NCBI GenBank assembly: GCA_010279815.1
Contig: QEOQ01000206.1
Span: forward strand, 228,807 to 259,100
Direction of reading: 5' to 3'
Origin: Brachionus plicatilis
Taxonomy: Eukaryota > Rotifera > Eurotatoria > Ploima > Brachionidae
Length of the DNA stretch: 30,294 nucleotides
Shown here: positions 8,042-18,873 of the stretch, piece by piece
How positions within the stretch are numbered: the stretch's first letter is position 1
Layout: each line of letters begins with the position of its first letter
The notes under the pieces: model-generated
What the model was told of the DNA's origin: nothing
The model's input: only the letters and a program-made list of their open reading frames with translations
The model's database searches: none
Position numbers and translations under genes: made by a program

Positions 8042-11000
8042 CTATAAATTTTTATAATCTTTATAAGCAAAATAGAAAACTAAATATCCAGTAACCCCAT
8101 TTAATATTTGATAATAGATAAAAGCATTATCGCTGTATTTGTAGCCTAATCTAGCCGAATTTTTCGCATTCACATCATTTAGTTTTTTGTTTTTTGCTTT
8201 TTGAACTAAACAAAGGCGTTCTTTTTCATTTAAGGGTTCTTCGAAAAATGCTTTGTCACTTACAGGATGTATTCCCGAAATGGCTTTGGTATTATATAAA
8301 ACCACTTGATAGCGAAGCTTGGATATTTTATGCGTGACTTTGTCTATACCTTGAAGGCGGTTTAAAATTTCATTTTTTCCCAAAAAGTTCTCCATATTCC
8401 AAAGAGCTATTTGTCCGATAATTTTCTCTCTGGGTTTAAACAACAGCAGTTCAATTTTGGCTTCAATATTTTTAATATTTGGTAATCTAATTAATTTCAA
8501 ATGATTCACGTAATGTCTAATAATGTCTTTCTTTTTCCCCAGTACCAAACGATCTTTATCAATGATCTCATTTAAATTGCTCAATATTTTCATTGATTCT
8601 TCATCGCAAGTTTCCTCCTCAGCATTTCCCAAGAGGCAAATTATTTCGCGAATTTTTTTGTCGCGAAGTTTTTTATCATCAGTCGAATTTTCACTTGATT
8701 CATTGTCCATGTCTTCCCCATTAATAGAAAAATCCATTACTTTGGACATAAAAGAAAAAGCTTTGGCTGCATTAAGTTCATGTTTTACCATGTCTCTTCG
8801 ATAAACAGCTTGATCGTATTGATAAAATGAATCTATGTCATCATCGCACACATAAAACCGTGGTAGATTTAAGTGCTCGGCAAAAAGCATCATTAATTTT
8901 CTTATTCTGCCTATTCCTAAATTTCTTTCCGGCAATAGACAAAGAATGACCGGATTTTTTTCAGGCTTTATTTGAGCATTTGAATAGTTATCCAAGCTCA
9001 GTTTTGTGTAATATTCAATTTCGGCCTCAAATTGACTTCGATTTTTGGCAGTTCCTGCTTCAAAAAATAAAAAAATCATAAAACTTTGGATATGAGTGCC
9101 AGTTCTGCACAAGTCTTTGACAAAAATGTTTGGCACAAAATCATTTTCAGAATTTTCTGTTTTTTTTAATTTATCAAATCTAGATGAGATAAAAATGGGA
9201 TACAAATGCGTCGAAATGTCTTTTTCATCAGCAGCAATATTTTTTTTCAAGTCCACAATTCTCTTATCTATCTCATTTATTTCGTATTTTACCACTATTT
9301 TTTTATCATTTCTGTTTATTTGAAATTGAACTGCAGTATCTATTTTATATTTTTTAATAAGTTCTCTAAGTTCACTGTCCAAGTCTTGAGCCAAAAATTG
9401 TTGCTTGTCTTTATCAAGTATTTGACTTTTTTGCTTTCCTTCCTCAAACAAATCAAGTGCTAACATTTCATTTTTTTCTCTTTTTATCCAGTTTTTTTGA
9501 ATGCAGTATTCCAAATTAGGGATGTGAGCAATTTCCAACTCATCCGGAAAGCACAAAGAACCTTTTTTGTTAAAAAGCCTTGGCTCATAAGGTTGGATGA
9601 TTGTTTCCAAGCGGTTGCCAGTTGCCAAATATCTTTCTTTTACTTTTTCATCAATTCTTGTCTTTATGCTCAAAGATATTTCTATCCATTTTTGAACCAG
9701 CTGCTGTATGTTGTTTTGTTCATCGCAAATATCATTGCCTTGTAAATTTTTGTCAGACATAGTTCTTTGTTTAATTTTAGTTTTAAAATTTTCTAAATTA
9801 ATCTTAAGCTTTGTGTCACAATTTGGTTCATTTTTTAGCAAAATTTCGACAATTGTTTTTTCCAATTCTACTTCTGTGTCACTTGCTATTTCTTTGATCA
9901 TTATTTGGTAATAAATATCCGAAAAGTTATTGAAAGAAACTTCTTCTTTGAGATCTTTGAAGTTGGAATATTTTTTAAGATATTTTATTATAGAGTCATT
10001 TTTTTCCTCATTAATCGTTTTTAAAAAATTAACAAGATTATCAATGAATGTTCTAAAAATATCCTCAGCCATAAATGAGATATCAATAATGTCCGAATCT
10101 GAATCAAATGTGGAATCATAATTAATGATATTGAACTCCAGATCTGTAAAAAAATTTTCAAAGCGTTCTTCAATATTTCTATTTTTTTTCCTCCATGTTT
10201 CAGTTTTTAAAAAACGATCAATTAAATCGACGTTTGATTCATTTTTAAATTTAAGATGACGATTTTTTGACAACAATTTTTGTCTTATTTCACTTATAAT
10301 CATCAAAATAAATTCATATTTTAGCATTTTTTTATGATTTTCATGCGAAAATTTAATTTCTTCTAAAATTCTCTTAAATTCGTCTTGAGAAGTTGAATTA
10401 AAAATGTATCCTTGGCTTTCTTTATAAACCTGTAGAATTAAAGCATCCAATTTTTGTTCTAATTCAGGAATAACTTTAGATTTATCCATTATGAGCATAT
10501 TTTTATTTTCATTTCTTTCTGAGCTAATAATAGTTTGTTCATCTTTGCCATTTTTGCTGCTACTCGAATTTGTGTCCGGAGAAAAATCAAAAAATTTTCG
10601 TAATGACAATTTTATGTCATCAATACAATCTTTTTTTTCAGCTGGGTCAGTGTCCAATCTTTCACTCTTGTCGTATTGGCATTGTAGCATTACTATTTTT
10701 GGAGTAATTTTTTTGAATAAATCTGAAAAAATTCCTATCTTCCACATATTTTCAATATCATTTTTGTCGCACATCAATCGTGTCCGGTCTAAACAAAAAA
10801 TACTATCAACATTTTCACTATTTTTTATTGCCATCTTATTTTTTTCCATTAAGTTCTCATTGTCTTCGCAGCCAATTAAATCCAGAAGTTGAACATTATC
10901 TGGCAATATATCTAAATATTTATGCCCTAAGGGAATCTGAATAAAAATCTCATCTTGAACACCTATATCGTATTTATTATTGGTAGAATTAAAAATTTCT

Positions 11001-12113
11001 CTGATTTCTTCTAATGAGTGAAATTTTTGTTTTTTTTGTCCCATATACCATGTACAATTTTTTCTAAATGTTACAAAAAAATTTCTGTCACTTATAAACT
11101 CGCACCTAATAGGTGTTTTAGTTACGCCCTTTCCCAATTTGGGCTCTGATGGCAAAGGTAAACTTTCATTTCCAGATAATAGAAAATTTATAAATCTCGA
11201 TTTTCCAACTCCTGGTTTGCCAAAAAAAACCAATGTGATCTTTCTGTCTTTATTCAATTGATTATATTTTTCAAATGTTCTCTCTATGGTTTCTTTGTTG
11301 GAAATTTTTTTTATAATTTGTTCATAGAATTCTTCAAAATCATGACAAACATCGGTTTCCACTTAAAAAAATAAAAAATTAATTCTAATAAATCAATAAA
11401 TATGAACCGTTCATAATCATCATTGAAAAAAAATCTTTAACATCTTTATGAAGATTTTTTTCAATTTTCTAGATTTAATAATGTTTATTTCAGTTGCTAT
11501 TTGAATTTAAGATTTTGAATGTGACCAGTTTATTCTAACTCAATTGGCGAATAAAACTAGTCAAATAAACCTTAATCAAACAAGAAAGCTAAATATAAAT
11601 ATAAAAAACAAGATTATTTTCTAGTCTCATATAATCTATACAAAATGAAAATAAAAATTTCTAATGAAAGTTTCAAGAAACTTGATTTTGTAATATCAAA
11701 ATTAGAAAAATAAATTATGATGTCTGAAATTTATTCACCCAATTTCTATAAGGAATCGGAAAGAACTCATAAGATACTAAGAAAAAACCTTAAAAAAATA
11801 ATTTCTGAATATAAAATTTTTGGTTCTTTTAAAAATTTTGAAAATTTTAAAAAAAATTAGCTCTTACGGAACCAAAAAGAACTTGAATAACCATAAAATA
11901 TTATTAAATTTTGAATTTTAATTAATTCCTTATTCTCTATTGTTCTTTATGATTTTCGACTTTTAAGTTTATTTTCTAGTTTAAATGAAGAACATTTATT
12001 AAACCCTAAAAGCTTAAAAAATATTTATAATTAAAAATTTTACTTGCAATTTCCGAGTTATCAGGTTGAAGATCATGAGTTTTAAGTCGCTTAAAATTTT
12101 TAGGCTTAGACAT
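8042..12113 (-). CDS. Dynamin-like large GTPase fused to a glycosyltransferase-like (GREB1/TAGT-like) C-terminal region
   Basis: Exons are 12113-12044 and 11361-8042, about 1129 aa. The large ORF has no ATG before its P-loop and begins right after an acceptor (tttaag|tg at 11362). A 70 bp first exon starting MSKPKNFKRLKTHDLQ ends gca a|gtaaaa in the matching phase and restores A|TG as an internal Met. Residues about 66-280 form a GTPase domain: FGKPGVGKSRF (G1), conserved Thr in GVTKTP (switch), LLDLIGCED (G3). G4 is unclear (LQCQYDKSE). A long helical, charged middle follows (about 300-720). Around 820-880 come LLPERNLGIGRIRKLMMLF and RFYVCDDDIDSFYQYD, an ENxGxGRxR helix plus a DDD strand. 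This resembles the GT-A-type TET/JBP-associated glycosyltransferase (TAGT) region known from GREB1. No signal peptide is seen. The function is unknown. By analogy with SLIP-GC-type nuclear GTPases it may be nuclear (inference). Confidence 0.8.
11362..12043 (-). other. First intron of the GTPase gene
   Basis: A 682 bp GT-AG intron (gtaaaa at 12043, aag at the 3' end). It is A/T-rich, and no exon or repeat was recognised in it. Confidence 0.6.
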
Positions 12114-12525
12114 TTTCAATTTCTTATTTTAAAATGGTTTAAGCTTGAGAAAAATATTTCAGATTTTAAAAAACACTTTGATTAATTTATTTTTGATTAT
12201 AAATTAATTTTAATAATTTATTACAAATCACCATGAAAATTTAATTTATTTTTTATTTTTCATTCAAAAATTATGCTTTATCCTTTTTAAAGCTAGTATC
12301 AAAAATTTTATTGATATAAAATTCATATCAAATATTAATAAACTTTTTCTTGTAGTAGTTAACTTTCTTTTTGATAGGAATTTTTATTTAAAATAAAATG
12401 ATTTAAGCAAAAATTATCAGATAATTTTTAACCTTTAAAAAATTATTTAAAGTGAAAAGATACTAGAGACAATTAAAAAATCAAATGATTTTTTATAAAA
12501 TTTAATTAGATAAATGGATTTTTGC

Positions 12526-13166
12526 CAGAGTTGTTTAAAAGTCACAAGTTTCAAGTCAAGAAAATTCGAATATATGGCAAATCTATTGAATTAGTCAATC
12601 CAAGAGTATACAGTGATGATTAGATACTAGAGTTTTTACCAAATTTACGTAAATTTACGAAAATTTACGTAAAATTAACATTTTTTGCGTAATTTTTCGT
12701 AAAATTACACATGTAAAAAAATTTTAATTTACGAAAATTTTATGAAAAATAGTTTAACAGTCTTATTAAATAATTTTACTGAATTTTTAATTTTTTTACA
12801 AATTTGTACTGAAATTTACCTTTTCAAAGTTCGGTCTTTACGTAAATATACATAAAAATCTGTAAAATTTTTTTTTCTCAAAATTTTTTTGATTCTGTTA
12901 GATTTACTAAAAAAACGTAAAAATGGCCTAAAAACGGAATTTTTTTGGCATTTTCCTTTTTACAAGTTTTTTCAAAATTTTTCGTAAATTTTCGTAAATT
13001 AACATTTTTTTACATGTGTAATTTTACGAATAAATTACGTAAAAAATGGTAAAAACTCTAATATCAAATCATCTCTGTATAAATTTTTGATATGAAGCCT
13101 GATCTAGAAAATTTAAAAAAAGAAGTACGGACTTGGACTTTTTTTTGGGACTTTAAAATAACTACG
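12526..13166. mobile_element. MITE-like element (AGAGTT family), copy 2, interrupted by a second MITE
   Basis: The left end (cagagttgtttaaaagtcac) is nearly identical to the terminal repeat at 4288-4269 read on the other strand. The interior at 12570-12606 and 13078-13110 matches the inside of the 3850-4288 copy, read on the opposite strand. A 467 bp element at 12611-13077 splits it. The right end (tacggacttggactt then ggactttaaaataac) is degraded, so its border is approximate. Confidence 0.6.
12611..13077. mobile_element. Nested MITE, CAG(T/A)G ends, TATA target duplication
   Basis: The ends are inverted repeats cagtgatgattagatactag and (from the right) cagagatgatttgatattag. They are followed inward by tagagtttttacca and many acgtaaatttacg palindromes. 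TATA flanks both sides (12607-12610 and 13078-13081). The uninterrupted relative at 3850-4288 shows no insertion at the matching site, which supports the borders. A related element is at 28102-28472. It has no coding capacity. Confidence 0.7.
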
Positions 13167-13300
13167 ATTTTTATCTAATTTTATGAATATTTATGATTTT
13201 AAATCTTTTTGAAAATCAATGACGTATTTAAATTTGTAGTTAGCTTTTTAAAAACCTACAGGAAAATATAAATAGATTGAATCAGTTTAAATATTCGAAG

Positions 13301-14136
13301 AAAAAATCAGACATTCTGAACAACAAAATATAACAAAGAAACTGACGTCTTTTTTTCTAAAAGCCAGGTGCTAAATATTTAATTTGTGGCAGTTATTGAA
13401 TAGTTTGAAACTCTAATACTACGTGATAATATACTAATTTTTACGAAAAATTTGATCACGTGTTTCATTTCCAGAATGTTATGAGTGATCAATCGATTAT
13501 TAAATCGATTAAATTTTCTTAATCGATTATTAAATCGATTAAATTTTCTTAATCGATTATTAAATCGAATAATTTTTTCTAGATGACTATAATACTTCTA
13601 ATTTATCTCGAAATTAAAATTTAGGAAGGCAAAAAATATTATTTTTTAATAAAAAAGGTTTTTAATTAATTTAAAATTATAGATTTAAAGCAAAATAAAA
13701 AAAATTTTAATAAAATATAAAAAAATATATTACAAATAATATTTTTTGCCTTCATAAATTTTAATTTCGACATTAATTAGAAGTATTATAGTCATCTAGA
13801 AAAAATTATTCGATTTAATAGTCGACTGAAAAAATTCAATCGATTTAATAATCGATTAAGAAAAATTATTCGATTTAATAATCGATTAAGAAAATTTAAT
13901 CGATTTAATAATCGATTAAGAAAATTTAATCGATTTAATAATCGATTGATCACTCATAACATTCTGGAAATGAAACACGTGATCAAATTTTTCGTAAAAA
14001 TTAGTATATTATCACGTAGTATTAGAGTTTCAAACTATTCAATAACTGCCACAAATTAAATATTTAGCACCTGGCTTTTAGAAAAAAAGACGTCAGTTTC
14101 TTTGTTATATTTTGTTGTTCAGAATGTCTGATTTTT
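13301..14136. repeat. Large imperfect palindrome (foldback) with 30 bp ATCGATTAAT minisatellite arms
   Basis: The left arm (13301 to about 13645) and the right arm (about 13735 to 14136) are near-perfect reverse complements, with about 90 bp of A/T-rich spacer. The outer part is unique sequence, e.g. cagacattctgaacaacaaa against its complement near 14110-14129. The inner part is a tandem array of a 30 bp unit containing taatcgattattaaatcgat. There are three units on the left and about five on the right, so the arms differ in length. No ORF is present. The form fits a Foldback-type or hairpin MITE element. Confidence 0.75.
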
Positions 14137-14865
14137 TGTTGTTCAGAATGTGTGATAGTTCAAAAAAATAAAAATAATTTTGAATTCTGTAAATTATCTA
14201 CAAATTTCCACTTTTCTAAACTAATTAAGGTCAAATTACATTTCACTTTATCTGCATTCTAAACATTGGACGAATTAAGATTTTCCAATCTAAAAACTTA
14301 ATGCAAAATTTCTTTCATTTTTTTTCAAAAATTAAAAAAATTTAAAATTAACTTTTATTAATAAAGAGGAACAAAAAATATTTTAGGCCATATTAAAGTA
14401 AAGCAATTGATTTAAATTTACTTTTTATCTATTTAAAGCCAATGCTCAATTTTATATTTATATTCTTCCTGTCGGTCAGTAATTCATGTGGACTGAAATA
14501 TAGGAAGTGTGAATTAGAAAACAGCAAGCTTTTAAAAGAAAATATATCAAGTTTTCTAATTAAAAAATTTTTTTAAATTTTACTCCTAGAAATTTAATTA
14601 GTTATTGAATTTGTGAATCGCTTATTTTATTGCTTAATTTTGAAATAATTGTATTATAAAACTGAAAAACTTGGTCAATAAATTATGATAAACTGAAACT
14701 ATAAAAAAAAAAAATGTTCTTGCTAAATCGAGGTTATAGAAAGAAAAAGCTCATAACCAATGCCATTAATTAAAACTAAAATAACCAAGCATTTTTCATG
14801 CTTTTATAATAAAAAATATTTAAAAAAAAAAATTATAGAAGTTATGCTTATAAATAATTATTCAA
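14137..14865. other. AT-rich stretch without a recognisable gene
   Basis: A short direct duplication (ttgttgttcagaatg) follows the palindrome at its right border. Otherwise there are A/T runs only. It is the 3' flank of the gene ending at 14866. Confidence 0.5.
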
Positions 14866-16240
14866 TTATAGCAGTTGAAAAGATCCATCGAATATATCTG
14901 TTAAGTCTGTTAAGTCTAAAAATTGAATATTAGCATCAGAAGGATTTAGGACGGAAGAGTTGTCATCAATAATTTCTTTTTGCCAGAATCCTGTATACAA
15001 CGGTGTATATATGTAATCTCTAACTGCTCCAATAAAAACATCACGATTGGTAAATCTAAGATAATCTGGAAATTCTTTTGAATTTCGCTGAATGATTAGG
15101 TCATCATTTTTATCAAAACTTATAAATCTAAAAGTATCTGTAATTTTTTCATTACAATATTCTTCCCAAGTATCAATGTCTCTTCTTTTAAAATATGTTG
15201 AATCAAAATTTATTTTTGCTTTCCACACTCGTTTTTCATTTAATTCATTTAATTCATTCAAATCATCTATTTCTTGATTAAATTTTTCAATTAGATTCAT
15301 TATTTTAAATTAAATTTTTTTATTTACGATTTGCAAGATGATCGCATTGAAAAACCATTTTTTCAATTTCAACAGAACATTCAACGCATGGATTCTAAAA
15401 TTTTTTATATAGCAAATGTTCAAAATAATTAAAACTAAAATATACTTGCTTATTTCTGTCACACACCCATTCACCTTCATATTTAATTTCTTCTTCGTCG
15501 CAATTATAGAATTGATTTGAATTTAATTTAAAAATTACGTCATCTTCTCGTCTTAAAATATATTCATCCGAAAGAGTGGTAATTTGACTGAATGTATGCT
15601 TTTGTTCGCCATTAAAAAATTCTTTCCATTCATTATCTATTTTAATTATGTAAGATTCTTTAAAGAGCTCTGTTTGACTTGGCAAAACATCTTGTACTTT
15701 CCAGACATAGAAAAATTCATTTTTGTAATATTCACTTTTAATTTGACCACTTATATTCATTTTTAGAAGGTTATTTGATAATTCGTCACTATTCATGTCG
15801 ATACTTTTGAGCTGATTCAATGAAGTATCTGGAATTTGAATATTACTGACTGCTGTATTATCTTTGTCAAATAAAATCCATTCTACAGATGACAGATCAT
15901 TGTGCTTTGTTAAAAGCTCATATTTTTTTAATTTTTCACAGATATTCGTCTTAGAACAATTATTTTTGGAGTTTAAAATGCATTTTTGGCAATTCAAATA
16001 AACTTGAATCATGTGTTGGGAACTGTTCGGATTTAAAGCCAAACAAAAACGACAACGTTGCTTCTCTGTGTTTTCCTCTGAGCTTCTATATTTATAGCAA
16101 TTATCTTTTAGATATTTTTCAAGAGCTGGTTTAGTTTCGAACATTTTTACATTCCATATTTTGCTGTCAAGCCCGAAATGTTTTTTGTTTTCAATTGAAC
16201 TATTTCTTTTTCTCTTTTTATTAGGAAAATTTTGATCCAT
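14866..16240 (-). CDS. Unrecognised protein with Cys clusters and a duplicated VWK...W module, three exons
   Basis: Model: exons 16240-15446, 15394-15328 and 15272-14866 (422 aa), introns of 51 and 55 bp, frame kept throughout. An alternative third acceptor at 15267 is also in frame. The N-terminus has a basic KKRKR patch (possible nuclear signal). Then comes WNVKMFETKPALEKYLKDN leading to CRFC...H...CQKC...C, a possible zinc site, loosely like the FLYWCH/MULE-type N-terminal domain. Exon 2 encodes CVECSVEIEKMVFQCDH (CxxC-x10-CxH), the first half of a RING/treble-clef pattern without the second Cys pair. Two similar segments, about 174-260 and 300-385, share VWK, FK, D/N-x-W-x-E, YILRR against LIIQR, and YEGEW against YTGFW. 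They look like an internal duplication. The family is not recognised. Alternatively, exons 1 and 2 end at a stop in NRK, and 15300-14866 is a separate ATG-started ORF. Confidence 0.65.
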
Positions 16241-17216
16241 TCTTCATTCAAAATCTAAATTCAAATTTTTAGAAAAGAGAAATACACAAAATTTAAAATA
16301 TGGTACAGATAAGAAAAAAAACTACCTTATTTAAACTAGTTTAGTAATTTAAAATTGGCATTATTTGGAAATAGAATTACCATCAAGATTTTGAAGTAAG
16401 ATATCAATTTAGCTAAAAAGACATCAGAATTGATCAATGAATAATTAAAAAGCTTAGTTATAACAAATTAAATTCTGTTTTTTTAAAAATGAACAAGCAA
16501 ATCTTTAATTGGAAATTTGATAACTTATTATGTTAAAATTAAAATTTTTTGCATCAAAATATATTTTAAATCAAAATAAGAATCTTAAAAGTATTTGGGT
16601 TACTTAGACATTTAAAATTGTAAAATTTATGATTAACATTTTTAAAAAATTTTCAACAATAACTGCTATCATTGCCTAGTTCTTTTTCAAATTTACTCAT
16701 AGAATTTTATTACCTTGAAATTATGTTCAAAATTTTATAGAAAAAATAAGATAAAATTAAATTAAAATTTTAAATGTATTTACGTTTTTTAAACTCTTGA
16801 AATAAATTTTTTTCAATTAGAATATTTCTATTTTGTTAGATCAATTTAAGACTATTACCAAGTATTTTATTTTATAATAATAAATTATTATGAATTATAT
16901 TTCTTATATTATCCATTTAGAAAAATTTTCTTTTTAAAAATTCCCTGAATTGAACACATTTTAGTGAATGATCCTTTGAAGAGTAGAGCCAGAGTTAAAG
17001 TCAAACATCATGAAATAATCATTCAAATAGGCTCACTTTCTGAAAAACTCTAACAAAAATGTCTCAAATCTTGGAATATCAAACAAAACTGAGACCTAAT
17101 CAAACAAAATATTTATAAAAAGTTTCTCAATTTTTAAAAAATTATTTAAAATTAAAGGGTATAAAAATATTTTTCATTCAAAAATTTCGGTATTAAGCCT
17201 ATTTTATACCCCATCA
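16241..17216. other. AT-rich stretch without a recognisable gene
   Basis: A 28-codon plus-strand open patch at about 16965-17053 (NDPLKSRARVKVKHHEII) is the only non-random peptide. It is too short and lacks a donor or partner. No other feature was seen. Confidence 0.5.
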
Positions 17217-17859
17217 TATTATCTTGTTAGTGATGTTGGTTTTGCTTGGTTTTGGTTTACCAAAAATCTGGTCAGTGAAAATATGGTTAACCCAAAATCT
17301 GGTTATAGATTTAATTATTAGTTATTCAATTTAATTTAAGACGAACACATCTGGTCATCTTTCTTCTAAATTTTTGGTCTAAAATTTTTTTATAATATTA
17401 ACTAAAATTAAATAGATCTGAAAAGTAAGTCGAGGAATGGCTCGTTGAACTAAATAAACAAATCAAGCTCTCTTTAAAAATTGAATACATTTTATCATGA
17501 AGCTCCTTAAACTTTTTTCAATGCCCTCGTTTAACAACAATTTTAATTTATATCTTCTTTTTTATCGTAAATTAATTTTCGAAGCTAACACGAAAGCTTA
17601 AAAAATCTATACTGAGTTATTTTTAGTCATAACGAATTGACTTGTTTAGTTTTCTACAAAATTCAGTTGAACTATTCTTTCTAGCCAAAACTTAAACAAT
17701 TACTTTGAGTAAAAAAACCAAGTTACTAAAGTTAAACAATGCTTAATTCCAAACATTCTTCAAAATTCTGATTAATTTAGCAGATGAAATTAAACATTTT
17801 CCCTTTATTTTCAAATTAAATAATTATTTTTTAAATTTTATCAAATCTTTGTGATTAAT

Positions 17860-18048
17860 TCAAGCAATATATACCGTAATTCCGTGTTGGGGAACGCGTG
17901 ATTTGTTTTTTGAGCCCTTTTTCCTACCAAGAGGCTTTCGAACACTCCAATCTTTGTTTAAAACTACAACTGGAGTAATATCAAATCTATTCAAGTTTAA
18001 ACCTTGAAGAGGTCGACGCATAACTTCCTCATTCTTGTTTGAAATTAT
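17860..18048 (-). CDS. Exon-like ORF with AT-hook-like basic motif overlapping a transposon terminal repeat
   Basis: After an acceptor (tttcatag at 18056-18049) the minus strand is open for 62 codons to TGA at 17860. The peptide contains MRRPLQGLNLNRFDITPVVV, then GRKKGSKNKSR, an AT-hook-like basic stretch, and ends in RVPQHGITV. A donor-like acg|gtatat occurs near the end, so it may be an internal exon. The last nine or so codons are encoded by the 29 bp terminal repeat of the surrounding element. Possible explanations are a transposase exon or a captured host exon. No partner exon was identified. Confidence 0.4.
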   Translation of the reverse strand: MISNKNEEVMRRPLQGLNLNRFDITPVVVLNKDWSVRKPLGRKKGSKNKSRVPQHGITVYIA

Positions 18049-18439
18049 CTATGAAATATCGTATGATTTTTTAAATCTTTAAAAAAAAGCTGCATCTATA
18101 ACTAGATAAGCATAAAAAAAATAATTTTTAATATTAAAAAACATTTTCATAATTTTGTTTGAATGGTCGCACTAAAAGTTGAAATATGCAAAATTATTTT
18201 TTTAATATTTCAAAAAATTTCAAATTAAAGTGCTGCTCTAAAAAAGATTTTTTGATTATTAACTCGACATTTAAACTTGGTTTTTTTATTAGTATCACAC
18301 GTTAATACCCAAAGTTGCACATGTAGTGCGTCGAACCTTTAATAGTATTTTTTTAACATGGAAGGGAGTAATGTCTGTGCATGCACTTCACATATGACTT
18401 TGGGTATTAATGCACGCGTTCCCCAACACGGAATTACGG
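17874..18439. mobile_element. Inverted-repeat DNA element with perfect 29 bp ends and TA flanks
   Basis: Bases 17872-17900 and 18413-18441 are perfect inverted repeats containing ccgtaattccgtgttgggga. The outermost TA on both sides is consistent with a TA target duplication (Tc1/mariner-like). A second, imperfect hairpin (taatacccaaagt against actttgggtatta) lies inside the right half at about 18303-18410. The element also contains the exon-like ORF at 17860-18048. The perfect ends in an otherwise decayed area suggest recent activity. Confidence 0.7.
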
Positions 18440-18649
18440 TAATTGTTTTTTTGCAAATTTAATCTTTAAGAATCCTTTTTATTAAACCATTAATTAAATA
18501 AGAATTTATTTGAATAACTTAAAATTTACAAAAACAAATTTTCACTAACCAAATTTTTGGTTAACCAAAATTTACATTGTTGGTTAACCAAGCAATCAAT
18601 AACCAACATCTCTTATTATCTCTAAATAAAGGCATAGTAATTTTTTTTT

Positions 18650-18873
18650 GCTGAAAAGTTCTTTGAATTGACAAAATCAAATCAAGAAATAAATGTTACA
18701 ACTGATATACAGTTATACAATTACCTACAATATCAAAAGAAAGGTTCAAATACAATGAATTTTGCTCAATTAAATGAATGGTGTCAAAGAAACAAAAATG
18801 TCCCAATAGACAATAACCAACCATTTATAGTTAGCTATCAAATTCATTTCACTCAATTAATACTTAATAAAAT
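18650..18873 (+). pseudogene. MULE transposase fragment, cut by a hAT MITE
   Basis: The plus-strand frame is open from about 18641. It encodes NTMNFAQLNEWCQRNKNVPI followed by QPFIVSYQIHF. This matches the segment of MULE/FLYWCH-type transposases just before the catalytic domain (pattern L-x-E/Q-L-x-x-W, then VP, then PFVVxxxI). The frame is broken at 18874 by a short element with an 8 bp target duplication. Rejoined across that insertion it stops after about 15 codons, so it was already truncated. No ATG with good context and no DDE domain are present. Confidence 0.5.

Larger units (their letters stand above)
17225..18613. mobile_element. hAT-like non-autonomous element with TATTATCT flanks
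   Basis: The left end (gttagtgatgttggttttgc) and the right end read on the other strand (agagatgttggttattgatt) are imperfect terminal inverted repeats. They continue inward through repeated ttggttaaccaa motifs. The 8 bp TATTATCT lies immediately outside both ends (17217-17224 and 18614-18621), the duplication length typical of hAT elements. The exact first base is uncertain by a few positions. A second inverted-repeat element is nested inside (17874-18439). Confidence 0.55.

Noticed and set aside
8523..10892. Plus-strand ORFs of 60-133 codons opposite the GTPase gene
   Set aside because: They lie antisense to a long coherent coding exon and have low-complexity Phe/Ser/Leu peptides. They are shadows of the real frame.
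13491..13950. CRISPR-like array from regularly spaced repeats
   Set aside because: The 30 bp units are directly adjacent with no unique spacers, are A/T-rich and palindromic, and sit in the arms of a eukaryotic foldback repeat.
16965..17053. Plus-strand open patch NDPLKSRARVKVKHHEII
   Set aside because: It has only about 28 codons, no start and no partner exon. It is compatible with chance.
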